A stretch of DNA of 64,000 bases, taken from assembly GCA_035709005.1 (NCBI GenBank), contig DASTFB010000071.1:62001-126000 (forward strand). Direction: 5' to 3'. The position numbers were made by a program, and so were the translations under genes. The notes below the pieces were generated by a model. That model did no database searches, was not told the DNA's origin, and worked only from the letters and a program-made list of their open reading frames with translations. The DNA is from Candidatus Methylomirabilota bacterium. GTDB taxonomy: Bacteria; Methylomirabilota; Methylomirabilia; Rokubacteriales; CSP1-6. Below are positions 32,297 to 39,777 of the stretch, piece by piece. Position 1 is the stretch's first letter. Every line of letters starts with the position of its first letter.

Positions 32297-33544
32297 ATGC
32301 AGAAGTTGAAAGGTCTGCGCTGCCGCGAGTGCGGACGCGGCTATGCCTCGGCACCGCTTCACGTCTGCGAGTTCTGCTTCGGTCCTCTCGAGGTCGACTA
32401 CCGCTACGAGGCGCTCAAAGGCGTCGTCACCCGCGATTCCATCGCCGCCGGTCCGCCCAGCATGTGGCGGTACCGCGATCTGCTCCCGATCGAGGGGCCG
32501 GAAGCGGTCGGTCACCACGTCGGATTCACGCCGCTGGTCCGTGCCCGCAACCTGGCCGATGAGCTGGGCTGTCGAGAGATCTGGGTGAAGAACGACTCGG
32601 TCTGTCACCCCACCTGGTCCTTCAAGGACCGTGTGGTGGCGGTCGCCGTCACCAAGGCCGCCGAGTTCGGCTTCGACACCGTGGCCTGCGCCTCCACGGG
32701 GAACCTGGCCAACTCGGTGGCCGCCCACGCCGCCGAGGCGCGGCTCAAGTCCTACATCTTCATCCCCGCCGATCTCGAGCAGGGCAAGATCCTGGCCACG
32801 CTGGTCTACCAGCCCACGCTGGTCGCCGTGGAGGGGACCTACGACGAGGTGAACCGGCTCTGCTCGGAGATCGCCGACAAGTACCGGTGGGCCTTCGTCA
32901 ACGTGAACTTCCGCCCATACTACTCGGAGGGCTCGAAGTCGTTCGGGTTCGAGATCCTCGAGCAGCTGGGCTGGCGCGCGCCCGAGCACATCGTGGTGCC
33001 CTGCGCCGGCGGCTCGTTGATCACGAAGATCGCCAAGGCCATCAAGGAGCTGAAGACGCTGGGCCTCGTGGACGGCCCGGTGCACACCCGGATGCACGCG
33101 GCCCAGGCGGCGGGCTGCGGTCCTATCGTCACCATGATCAAGAACGACACGGACGTGCTCAAGCCGGTACGTCCCAATACGATCGCCAAGTCGCTGGCCA
33201 TCGGCAACCCGGCGGACGGGTTCTACGCGTATCGGACGGTGAAGGACTCCGGTGGCTACGGCGAGCATGTCAGCGACGAGGAGATCGTCGAAGGTATGCT
33301 GTTGCTGGCCCGGACGGAGGGCATCTTCACCGAGACGGCCGGTGGCGTCACGGTAGCCGCCACCCGCAAGCTGATCGAGACGGGCGTGATCCGCCCCGAC
33401 CAGTCGATCGTGGTGTGCATCACCGGCAATGGCCTCAAGACGCCGGATCCGCTCTACGATCGCCTGCAGACCGACGTGAAGATCCGGCCGACGCTCTCGG
33501 CGTTCGACCGGGCGTTGGCCGAGCTCAAGTCCTCGGACACCTAG
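32297..33544 (+). CDS. thrC: Threonine-synthase-like PLP enzyme with an N-terminal zinc ribbon
   Basis: 415 aa. A zinc ribbon (C-R-E-C and C-E-F-C about 15 residues apart) leads into a fold-type II PLP enzyme. The Schiff-base Lys is in TWSFKDR, substrate/phosphate-binding STGNLANSVA follows, and VPCAGGSLITK supports the cofactor phosphate. Threonine synthase converts O-phosphohomoserine to threonine. The next two genes are a ubiquitin-like sulfur carrier and a NIL-domain protein, all in one operon. That setting resembles carrier-dependent cysteine synthesis (CysO/CysM) and raises the possibility of a sulfhydrylase reaction on a phosphohomoserine-like substrate. The basic family call is firm; the reaction is open. 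Confidence 0.82.
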   Translation: MQKLKGLRCRECGRGYASAPLHVCEFCFGPLEVDYRYEALKGVVTRDSIAAGPPSMWRYRDLLPIEGPEAVGHHVGFTPLVRARNLADELGCREIWVKNDSVCHPTWSFKDRVVAVAVTKAAEFGFDTVACASTGNLANSVAAHAAEARLKSYIFIPADLEQGKILATLVYQPTLVAVEGTYDEVNRLCSEIADKYRWAFVNVNFRPYYSEGSKSFGFEILEQLGWRAPEHIVVPCAGGSLITKIAKAIKELKTLGLVDGPVHTRMHAAQAAGCGPIVTMIKNDTDVLKPVRPNTIAKSLAIGNPADGFYAYRTVKDSGGYGEHVSDEEIVEGMLLLARTEGIFTETAGGVTVAATRKLIETGVIRPDQSIVVCITGNGLKTPDPLYDRLQTDVKIRPTLSAFDRALAELKSSDT

Positions 33545-33555
33545 GAGGAACGCGG

Positions 33556-33834
33556 ATGCCCGTGCTGGTACGGATTCCCACACCGCTGAGGTCGATCACG
33601 AAGGGCAGCGCCGAGGTCCGGGCCGAGGGTGCAACCGTGGCTCAGGTGGTCGACGATCTCGAGCGGCAGTTTCCCGGTCTGCGCGAGCGCCTGGTGGACG
33701 AGCACGGAGAGCTGAGACGCTTCGTGAACATCTACGTGAACGAAGAGGACGTGCGGTTCGTCCAGGGCAAGACGACGGTCCTGAAGGACGGTGACACCGT
33801 CTCCATCGTCCCCGCCATCGCCGGAGGGCGCTGA
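33556..33834 (+). CDS. MoaD/ThiS/CysO-type ubiquitin-like sulfur carrier protein
   Basis: 92 aa with a beta-grasp pattern: VLVRIPTPLR, VAQVVDDLERQFPGLRERL, RRFVNIYVNEEDVRF and DGDTVSIVPAIAGGR. Such carriers are activated at a C-terminal Gly-Gly as a thiocarboxylate. Here one Arg follows the Gly-Gly, so either it must be trimmed, as some carriers require, or the protein works differently. AGGAGG (33543-33548) precedes the ATG. The 11-base gap to the PLP enzyme gene suggests they act together. Confidence 0.82.
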   Translation: MPVLVRIPTPLRSITKGSAEVRAEGATVAQVVDDLERQFPGLRERLVDEHGELRRFVNIYVNEEDVRFVQGKTTVLKDGDTVSIVPAIAGGR

Positions 33835-33846
33835 GCCGTTGCGCTG

Positions 33847-34089
33847 ATGGCCCGGACGCGCGTACGCCTCACCTTTCCGGCCAGCCTCGTCCAGGAGCCG
33901 ATCCTGTATCGCCTGGTGAAGAACTTCGACATCCTGATCAACATCCGGCGGGCCGAAGTGAAGGTCGATCACGGGTGGGTAGCCCTGGAGATGGAAGCTG
34001 ATCAGGAGACGCTGGACCGGGGCGTGGCCTGGCTCAGGCAGCGCGGCGTGCAGGTCGATCCCATCGAGCGGGACGTCATCGTTCCCTGA
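33847..34089 (+). CDS. NIL domain protein
   Basis: 80 aa, almost entirely one NIL domain: RVRLTFPASLVQEPILYRLV, then FDILINIRRAEV, GWVALEMEAD and a final beta strand. NIL domains are ferredoxin-fold ligand modules found at the C-terminus of the MetN methionine-importer ATPase and next to methionine- and homocysteine-synthesis enzymes. Position in this operon fits a role in sulfur amino acid metabolism, perhaps as an allosteric or sulfur-relay partner. Confidence 0.78.
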   Translation: MARTRVRLTFPASLVQEPILYRLVKNFDILINIRRAEVKVDHGWVALEMEADQETLDRGVAWLRQRGVQVDPIERDVIVP

Positions 34090-34105
34090 GCCGGACGCTC
34101 ACCTC

Positions 34106-35440
34106 GTGACCGGCCGCCGGGCGGCCGGCGCCATCTGGGAGGCCGGCCTGGCCGCCGGTGCCGTCGAGCCGTTGATCGGTCGCGCGCTGCAGCGACAGGG
34201 CTCGCGACTGAGCCTGGCAGATCGCTCGTGGAATCTCGACGCGGTCGATCGGGTGATCGTCCTCGGCGCTGGCAAGGCGGGGGCGGCCATGGCTCGCGGC
34301 GTCGAAGCCGTTCTGGGCGATCGGATCGCCGAGGGCTTCGTCGTGGTCAAGGACGGCTACACCTCGGCCACCCACCGCGTCCAGCTGGTCGAGGCGGGCC
34401 ATCCCGTCCCCGACGCGCGAGGTCAGGCCGCGGCGGCGCGGCTGCTGGCTCTTGCCGACAGTGCGGAAGGGACGGATCTCGTCGTCTTAGTCGTGTCGGG
34501 CGGGGCCTCCGCTCTGACGCCGGCCCCGCCGCCGGGTGTCAGCCTGGCGGAAAAACAGATGGTAACCAGGCTGCTGCTGGCATCGGGTGCCACGATCAAC
34601 GAGTTGAACGCGGTCCGCAAGCACCTGTCGTCGTTCAAAGGAGGGCAGCTGGCTCGGGCCGCGCAGCCGGCCTTTGTGCTGGCCTTGATCCTGTCCGACG
34701 TCATCAACGACCCGCTCGACGTGATCGCCTCGGGGCCGACAGCGCCCGATCCCACCACGTTCGCGGACGCGCTCGACGTGCTGGCCAGACGCGGGGTGCT
34801 GGCCGAGGCGCCGCGCTCGGTGCGGTCGCGCCTGGAGGCCGGACGGCGTGGCGAGGTCGAGGAGACCCCCAAGCCCGGGGATCCCCTCTTCGAGCGAGTC
34901 TGCAATCGGATCGTCGGCAACAACGCGATCGTCGTGGAGGCCGCCGCTGCCCGGGCGCGCGCCCTCGGCTACCAGCCGCACGTGCTGACCCGCGAGCTAC
35001 AGGGCGAGGCGCGGGACGTCGCGGCCGATCTCGTGGGGCGGGCCCGCCGCCTCCCCCCGGCAAGCTGCCTGATCGCGGGTGGAGAGACGACGGTGACCGT
35101 ACGCGGGCGCGGGCGCGGAGGCCGGTGCCAGGAGTTCGCCCTGGCCGCGGCGCTGAGCGTGCGCCCGGAAGACGACCTGGTCGTGCTGGCGGCCGGCACC
35201 GATGGCACCGACGGCCCCACCGACGCCGCGGGCGCCGTGATCGACCCTGGCACCGTGCTGCGCGGCCGCGACGCCGGCCTCGACGCTGCGCGCGCCCTCG
35301 ACGACAACGACTCGTACACCTACCTTCGCGCCACCGGCGACCTGGTGATGACCGGGCCGACCAACACCAACCTGCTCGACCTGTATCTTGTCCTCCACGC
35401 CTCGTGCCTATCCGATAGGCGAATCGCTCCAAGTGGCTGA
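34106..35440 (+). CDS. Glycerate 2-kinase (GckA/MOFRL family)
   Basis: 444 aa from GTG 34106. The N-domain shows VIVLGAGKAGAAMA, VVKDGYTS, EAGHPVPD and the phosphate loop VSGGASAL. The C-terminal MOFRL domain shows LIAGGETTVTVRGRGRGGRCQEFALA and the catalytic AAGTDGTDGPTDAAGA. The enzyme phosphorylates D-glycerate, normally giving 2-phosphoglycerate. It lies 16 bases after the NIL gene and may be read with that operon, although no pathway link is obvious. Confidence 0.9.
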   Translation: MTGRRAAGAIWEAGLAAGAVEPLIGRALQRQGSRLSLADRSWNLDAVDRVIVLGAGKAGAAMARGVEAVLGDRIAEGFVVVKDGYTSATHRVQLVEAGHPVPDARGQAAAARLLALADSAEGTDLVVLVVSGGASALTPAPPPGVSLAEKQMVTRLLLASGATINELNAVRKHLSSFKGGQLARAAQPAFVLALILSDVINDPLDVIASGPTAPDPTTFADALDVLARRGVLAEAPRSVRSRLEAGRRGEVEETPKPGDPLFERVCNRIVGNNAIVVEAAAARARALGYQPHVLTRELQGEARDVAADLVGRARRLPPASCLIAGGETTVTVRGRGRGGRCQEFALAAALSVRPEDDLVVLAAGTDGTDGPTDAAGAVIDPGTVLRGRDAGLDAARALDDNDSYTYLRATGDLVMTGPTNTNLLDLYLVLHASCLSDRRIAPSG

Positions 35441-35471
35441 AAAGCGGTGCGCAGGGTGGAAGAATCACAGG

Positions 35472-35507
35472 GTTATCCACTGCCGGAGCACATTCACTGT
35501 GGATGAC
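35472..35507. other. Inverted pair of DnaA-box-like nonamers
   Basis: TTATCCACT (35473-35481) and TGTGGATGA (35498-35506, reverse TCATCCACA) face each other in the 147-base gap before rlmN. Together they make an 8-of-9 inverted repeat, GTTATCCAC with GTGGATGAC. Each differs by one base from the consensus TTATCCACA. Two boxes alone do not make an origin; they may be a DnaA-responsive operator or a chance repeat. Confidence 0.35.
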
Positions 35508-35574
35508 TGGCTGTAGGATCCACCATCGGGTAGCCGCTGCCGGCCGGCGCGCTGCAGCAAGCGACTTCCGATGA

Positions 35575-35580
35575 TATTCT
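35575..35580 (+). promoter_or_regulatory. -10 box TATTCT before rlmN
   Basis: TATTCT ends 7 bases before ATG 35588, and no purine-rich ribosome-binding site is present in the gap. The arrangement matches the other leaderless-type starts in this window. Confidence 0.5.
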
Positions 35581-35587
35581 GCCTGCG

Positions 35588-36625
35588 ATGTCGCGCACGA
35601 ACCTGATCGGCATGAGCCCGTTCGAGCTGGAGGATCTGGCTGTCGAGCTGGGCGCCTCCCGGTACCGTGGTCGCCAGGTGGCGACCTGGCTCTACCGGAA
35701 AGGCGTCACCGACCTGGCCGCCATGACGGATCTGTCCCAGGACTTCCGCGCCCGTCTCGCCGAGCGCGCGGCGATTGCGCTGCCCGAAGTCGATCGCGTC
35801 ACCTTCTCCCAGGACGGCAGCCGTAAGCTCGTGTTCCGGCTGGCCGATGACCGACGGGTTACCGCCGTCGTCATGCCGGACGACGACCGCATCACCCTGT
35901 GCCTGTCGACGCAGGTCGGCTGCGGCTATGGCTGCGCGTTCTGTCTCACCGGGACCATGGGGTTCGAGCGGAACTTGAGCGCGTCGGAGATCGTCGGGCA
36001 GCTGCTCGCCGCCAATGGCCAATTGGAGGCCGGGCAACGGGTGAGCCACCTGGTGTTCATGGGCATGGGCGAGCCGCTGGCCAATGTGCCGGACCTGGTG
36101 AAAGCGATCCGCATCATGACGGACGCCAAACTGGGGCTCGGCTATTCGCCCCGTCGCATCACCGTGTCCACGGTGGGTCTGGTCCCAGGCATGGACCGGC
36201 TCGGTCGCGAGAACCTCAAGGTAAACCTCGCTGTCTCGCTCCACTCCGCGCGCGACGAGGTGCGCTCCCGGCTCATGCCGATCAACCGGGCGTGGAACGT
36301 GGCGGCTTTGATGGACGCCGTCCGCCGCTATCCGCTGGCGCCGCGCCAGCGCGTGTTCTTCGAATACGTCCTGCTGGACGGCGTGAACGACGCTCCCGAG
36401 GACGCGCACGCCCTGGCTCGCCTGCTCCGCGGCGTCCGCGGCAAGGTGAACCTGATTCCGTTCAACGATTGGGACGGCAGCAGCTTTCGCCGTCCCCCGC
36501 TGGCGCGGATTCTCGCGTTTCAATCGACGCTGCTGGAGGCCGGCATCACCACCACGGTGCGCTGGAGCAAAGGCGAAGACGTGGGCGCGGCCTGCGGGCA
36601 GCTCTGCGAGCCGGTGCCGGCGTGA
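35588..36625 (+). CDS. rlmN: 23S rRNA (adenine-2503-C2)-methyltransferase RlmN
   Basis: 345 aa. Radical-SAM cluster motif C-G-Y-G-C-A-F-C (CxxxCxxC) at about residues 112-119. The family hallmarks are FMGMGEPLAN, STVGLVPGM, LAVSLHSA and the methyl-carrier Cys near the C-terminus in DVGAACGQL. RlmN also methylates A37 of some tRNAs. The stop overlaps the GTG of mtaB, beginning a chain of overlapping genes (rlmN, mtaB, mtnP, pfkB). Confidence 0.95.
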   Translation: MSRTNLIGMSPFELEDLAVELGASRYRGRQVATWLYRKGVTDLAAMTDLSQDFRARLAERAAIALPEVDRVTFSQDGSRKLVFRLADDRRVTAVVMPDDDRITLCLSTQVGCGYGCAFCLTGTMGFERNLSASEIVGQLLAANGQLEAGQRVSHLVFMGMGEPLANVPDLVKAIRIMTDAKLGLGYSPRRITVSTVGLVPGMDRLGRENLKVNLAVSLHSARDEVRSRLMPINRAWNVAALMDAVRRYPLAPRQRVFFEYVLLDGVNDAPEDAHALARLLRGVRGKVNLIPFNDWDGSSFRRPPLARILAFQSTLLEAGITTTVRWSKGEDVGAACGQLCEPVPA

Positions 36626-37959
36626 CGGCGCCCACGGTGTCGTTCGCCACCCTCGGCTGTCGGCTCAACCAGGTGGACAGCCAGGAGATCCAGGCCGCGC
36701 TGGAGGCGCGAGGGTTCCGGACGGTCGCGGCCCACGAGCCGGCCGACGTCGTCGTCATCAACACCTGCACCGTCACCGCCAGGGCCGAGCTCTCGGATCG
36801 GCAGGCCATCCGCCGGGCAGTGCGCCGGGGGCCGGGCACGCGGGTCGTCGTCACGGGTTGCTGGGCCCAGGTCGATCCCGACGCCATAGCCCGGATCGGC
36901 GGCGTCGACCTGGTCGTCGGCAACGCCGACAAGCTCCGCTTGCCAGCACTCGTGGAGCGCCTGCTGGCCGACGACGCACCGGAGCGCCGGCCCTGGCGGC
37001 ACGTCTCGGACGTCGGCGGGCAGCGCGGGCTGGCGCCGGCGCCACTGGCCCCGGGCAACCGCTCTCGCGCCTTCGTGAAGATCCAGGAGGGCTGCCAGCA
37101 CCGCTGCGCGTTCTGCATCGTGCCGCGGGCGCGGGGCCCCAGTCGCAGCCGCGAGCCGCACGTCGTGATCGATCAGATCCGGCAGCTCGTCGAGGCGGGC
37201 CATGCCGAGGTGGTGCTGACCGGTGTCGACATGGGCCACTACGGCGCCGACCTGACTCCGACGACGACCCTGGCAGCCCTGCTTCGGGCCATCGTGGGTA
37301 TTCCCGGGCTGCGCCGGGTGAGGCTGAGCTCGCTGTTGCCCGCCTACTTCACGCCCGAGCTGGTCGAGGTCGTTACCGGCTCGGACCGCGTGACTCCGCA
37401 CCTGCACATCCCGCTGCAGAGCGGCAGTGACTCCGTGCTCCGCGCCATGCGACGGCCCTACACGGTCGCGATGTATCGGCGGCTGGTCGAGTCGCTGGCC
37501 GTCGCCATCCCCGGCCTGGGGCTCGGCAGCGATCTCATCGCCGGGTTCCCCGGCGAAACCGAGGACGACTTCGCCCGGACGATGCGCCTCGTGTCCGATT
37601 TACCCTTCACGTATCTGCACGTGTTCCCGTATTCCGACCGCCGGGGCACGGAGGCCGCCAGTCTGCAGGGCCACCTGGCGTCCGGGGTCGTTGCCGGCCG
37701 CAGCGCGGAGCTGCGGCAACTGGGCGCGGCCAAGAGCCTGGCCTTCCGTCGGAGCCTGGTGGGCAGGCGGCGGGAGGTGGTCGTGCTCGAGAGGCGCGAG
37801 CGGAGCCGGGGCGCGCTGGTGGGGCTCACCGGCAACTACGTCGAGGTGATCTTCGACGGGCCGGATGCCGTGACCCGCCGGCTCGTGGAGATCGAGGTCA
37901 CCGCCGCCGCCGGGGAGCGGACGTTCGGGACGCTCGGCGCGGTCCCGGCATTCGTATGA
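36622..37959 (+). CDS. mtaB: tRNA t6A37 methylthiotransferase MtaB
   Basis: 445 aa from GTG 36622. The N-terminal UPF0004 domain has Cys residues in TLGCRLNQVDS, NTCTVT and TGCWAQ for the auxiliary [4Fe-4S] cluster. The radical-SAM domain has CQHRCAFCIVP (CxxxCxxC). The SRS landmark LHIPLQSGSDSVL and a C-terminal TRAM-like region follow. GCRLNQ-type N-termini fit MtaB better than MiaB or RimO. It adds a methylthio group to t6A at position 37 of ANN-decoding tRNAs. Confidence 0.88.
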   Translation: MTAPTVSFATLGCRLNQVDSQEIQAALEARGFRTVAAHEPADVVVINTCTVTARAELSDRQAIRRAVRRGPGTRVVVTGCWAQVDPDAIARIGGVDLVVGNADKLRLPALVERLLADDAPERRPWRHVSDVGGQRGLAPAPLAPGNRSRAFVKIQEGCQHRCAFCIVPRARGPSRSREPHVVIDQIRQLVEAGHAEVVLTGVDMGHYGADLTPTTTLAALLRAIVGIPGLRRVRLSSLLPAYFTPELVEVVTGSDRVTPHLHIPLQSGSDSVLRAMRRPYTVAMYRRLVESLAVAIPGLGLGSDLIAGFPGETEDDFARTMRLVSDLPFTYLHVFPYSDRRGTEAASLQGHLASGVVAGRSAELRQLGAAKSLAFRRSLVGRRREVVVLERRERSRGALVGLTGNYVEVIFDGPDAVTRRLVEIEVTAAAGERTFGTLGAVPAFV

Positions 37960-38867
37960 CCCGGCCGCTCGTCGGCGTCATCGGCGGCAGCGGCCTCTAC
38001 GAGCTTCCCGGCCTGGAGGCGGTGCGCTGGCGCCGGCTGCGCACACCCTTCGGCGATCCCTCCGACGAGTACTGTTGCGGGCGCCTCGACGATCATCCCG
38101 TCGCATTCCTGGCCCGCCACGGACGGGGTCACCGGCTCATTCCCACCGAGCTGAACTTCCGCGCCAACATCTGGGGGCTCAAGGCCCTGGGCGTCGAGTG
38201 GGTGATCTCCGTGTCGGCCGTGGGCAGCATGCGGGAGGGCATCGAGCCCCTCGACCTGGTGATTCCCGATCAGTTCTTCGACGCCACCCGGCGCCGGGTG
38301 TCGTCGTTCTTCGGGGATGGCATCGTGGCCCACGTCGGCATGGCCGAACCCGTCTGCCCCGACCTGGCCACGGTTCTGGAGAAGGCCGCGCGGCAGGCCG
38401 GCGCCACCGTCCACCGGGGCGGCACCTACATCTGCATCGAGGGGCCCCAGTTCTCGACACGAGCGGAGTCCCGAATCTACCGGGCGTGGGGCGTGGACGT
38501 GATCGGCATGACGAACATGCCCGAGGCGAAGCTGGCCCGGGAGGCCGAGCTCTGCTACGCGACGCTGGCCCTGGCCACCGATTACGATGTCTGGCACGAC
38601 ACCCACGAGGCGGTGACGGTGGAGGCCGTGGTTCAGAACCTCCTGAAGAACGTCGCCACGGCCAAGGACGTCCTGCGCCGCGCGATCCCCATGGTGACGG
38701 CGCCGCGCACCTGTCCCTGTCCGAGCCTGCTCCGCGACGCCATCATCACCAACCCGAAGGCGGTTCCGCCGGCGGCCCGGCGCCGTGTCGCCCTGCTCAT
38801 CGACAAGTACGTCGCGCCCGTCGCCGGGCCGAGACGGCGGCGGGGACCGAGGCGTCGTGATGGGTGA
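37956..38867 (+). CDS. mtnP: S-methyl-5'-thioadenosine phosphorylase
   Basis: 303 aa. The start VGVIGGSGLYELPGL, ARHGRGHRLIPTELNFRANI, the phosphate- and base-binding region YICIEGPQFSTRAES and the GMTNMPEAKLAREAELCYA motif are those of MTAP. It cleaves methylthioadenosine to adenine and methylthioribose-1-phosphate in methionine salvage. The DYDVW segment favours adenine-type purine recognition. Both ends overlap neighbouring genes, and the following PfkB kinase may use a purine nucleoside or a salvage sugar. Confidence 0.92.
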   Translation: MTRPLVGVIGGSGLYELPGLEAVRWRRLRTPFGDPSDEYCCGRLDDHPVAFLARHGRGHRLIPTELNFRANIWGLKALGVEWVISVSAVGSMREGIEPLDLVIPDQFFDATRRRVSSFFGDGIVAHVGMAEPVCPDLATVLEKAARQAGATVHRGGTYICIEGPQFSTRAESRIYRAWGVDVIGMTNMPEAKLAREAELCYATLALATDYDVWHDTHEAVTVEAVVQNLLKNVATAKDVLRRAIPMVTAPRTCPCPSLLRDAIITNPKAVPPAARRRVALLIDKYVAPVAGPRRRRGPRRRDG

Positions 38868-39771
38868 GCTGCTCGTCGTAGGATCGGTGGCGCTGGACAC
38901 CGTGGAGACGCCGTTCGGTAAGGTCCAGGAAGTCCTGGGAGGCTCGGCCACGTACTTCTCGTACTCGGCCAGCTTCTTCGCGCGCGTGCGGCTGGTGGGC
39001 CCCATCGGGCAGGACTTCCCCGCGCAGCACGTGCGGCTGCTAGAGCAGCGGAACATCGACGTGGCCGGGCTGCAGGCGGCCCCGGGTCGGACCTTCCGCT
39101 GGGCTGGCCAGTACGGCTACGATCTCAACGACGCCACCACCCTGGACACCCAGCTCAACGTGCTGGCTGATTTCCGACCCGCCCTGGGGCCTGATCTCCG
39201 CCGGGTCCCGTTCCTGTTCCTGGCCAACATCGATCCCGAGCTCCAGCTCGACGTCCTGGGCCAGATGGCCGAGCGACCCCGCCTGGTCGCTCTGGACACG
39301 ATGAACTTCTGGATCCAGGGCAAGCGCGAAGCGCTGCTCCGCGTCCTGGCCGAGGTCGACGCCGTGACGATCAACGACGCCGAAGCCCGGCAGCTCGCCC
39401 GCGAGCCCAACCTCATCAAGGCCGCCCGCACCATCGCCGCGATGGGCCCCAAGACCGTCGTGGTGAAGCGGGGGGAGTACGGCGCCCTCATGGTGTCCGA
39501 CGGCGCCTTCTTCATCGTCCCCGCTTTCCCGCTGGAGTCGGTGTGGGATCCCACCGGCGCCGGCGACACGTTCGCCGGAGGGTTCATGGGATATCTCGCC
39601 GCCGAGGGACGGACCGACAGCGCCGCCATGCGCCGCGCGCTGGTGTACGGCTCGGTCATGGCCTCGTTCACCGTCGAGGACTTCTCCCTCAACCGGCTCG
39701 TGCGGCTGACGCCGGCCGAGATCGGCAGCCGCTACGCCGCCTTCCAGGACCTGATGCGGCTCGAGGCCTGA
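38860..39771 (+). CDS. PfkB/ribokinase family sugar or nucleoside kinase
   Basis: 303 aa from ATG 38860 (GTG 38857 possible). PfkB signatures: the N-terminal LLVVGSVALDTVETPFG with GGSATYFS, and the C-terminal DPTGAGDTFAGGFMGYLA with the catalytic base Asp in GAGD. The gene overlaps mtnP by 8 bases and precedes larE by 6. Relatives beside MTA phosphorylase are often called adenosine or ribokinase-like; a salvage role is plausible but the substrate is not defined by the sequence. Confidence 0.85.
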   Translation: MGELLVVGSVALDTVETPFGKVQEVLGGSATYFSYSASFFARVRLVGPIGQDFPAQHVRLLEQRNIDVAGLQAAPGRTFRWAGQYGYDLNDATTLDTQLNVLADFRPALGPDLRRVPFLFLANIDPELQLDVLGQMAERPRLVALDTMNFWIQGKREALLRVLAEVDAVTINDAEARQLAREPNLIKAARTIAAMGPKTVVVKRGEYGALMVSDGAFFIVPAFPLESVWDPTGAGDTFAGGFMGYLAAEGRTDSAAMRRALVYGSVMASFTVEDFSLNRLVRLTPAEIGSRYAAFQDLMRLEA

Positions 39772-39777
39772 GACGCC

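Noticed and set aside
35473-35506. A replication origin before rlmN
   Set aside because: Only two DnaA-like boxes, no AT-rich unwinding region, and no dnaA, dnaN or parAB genes nearby.
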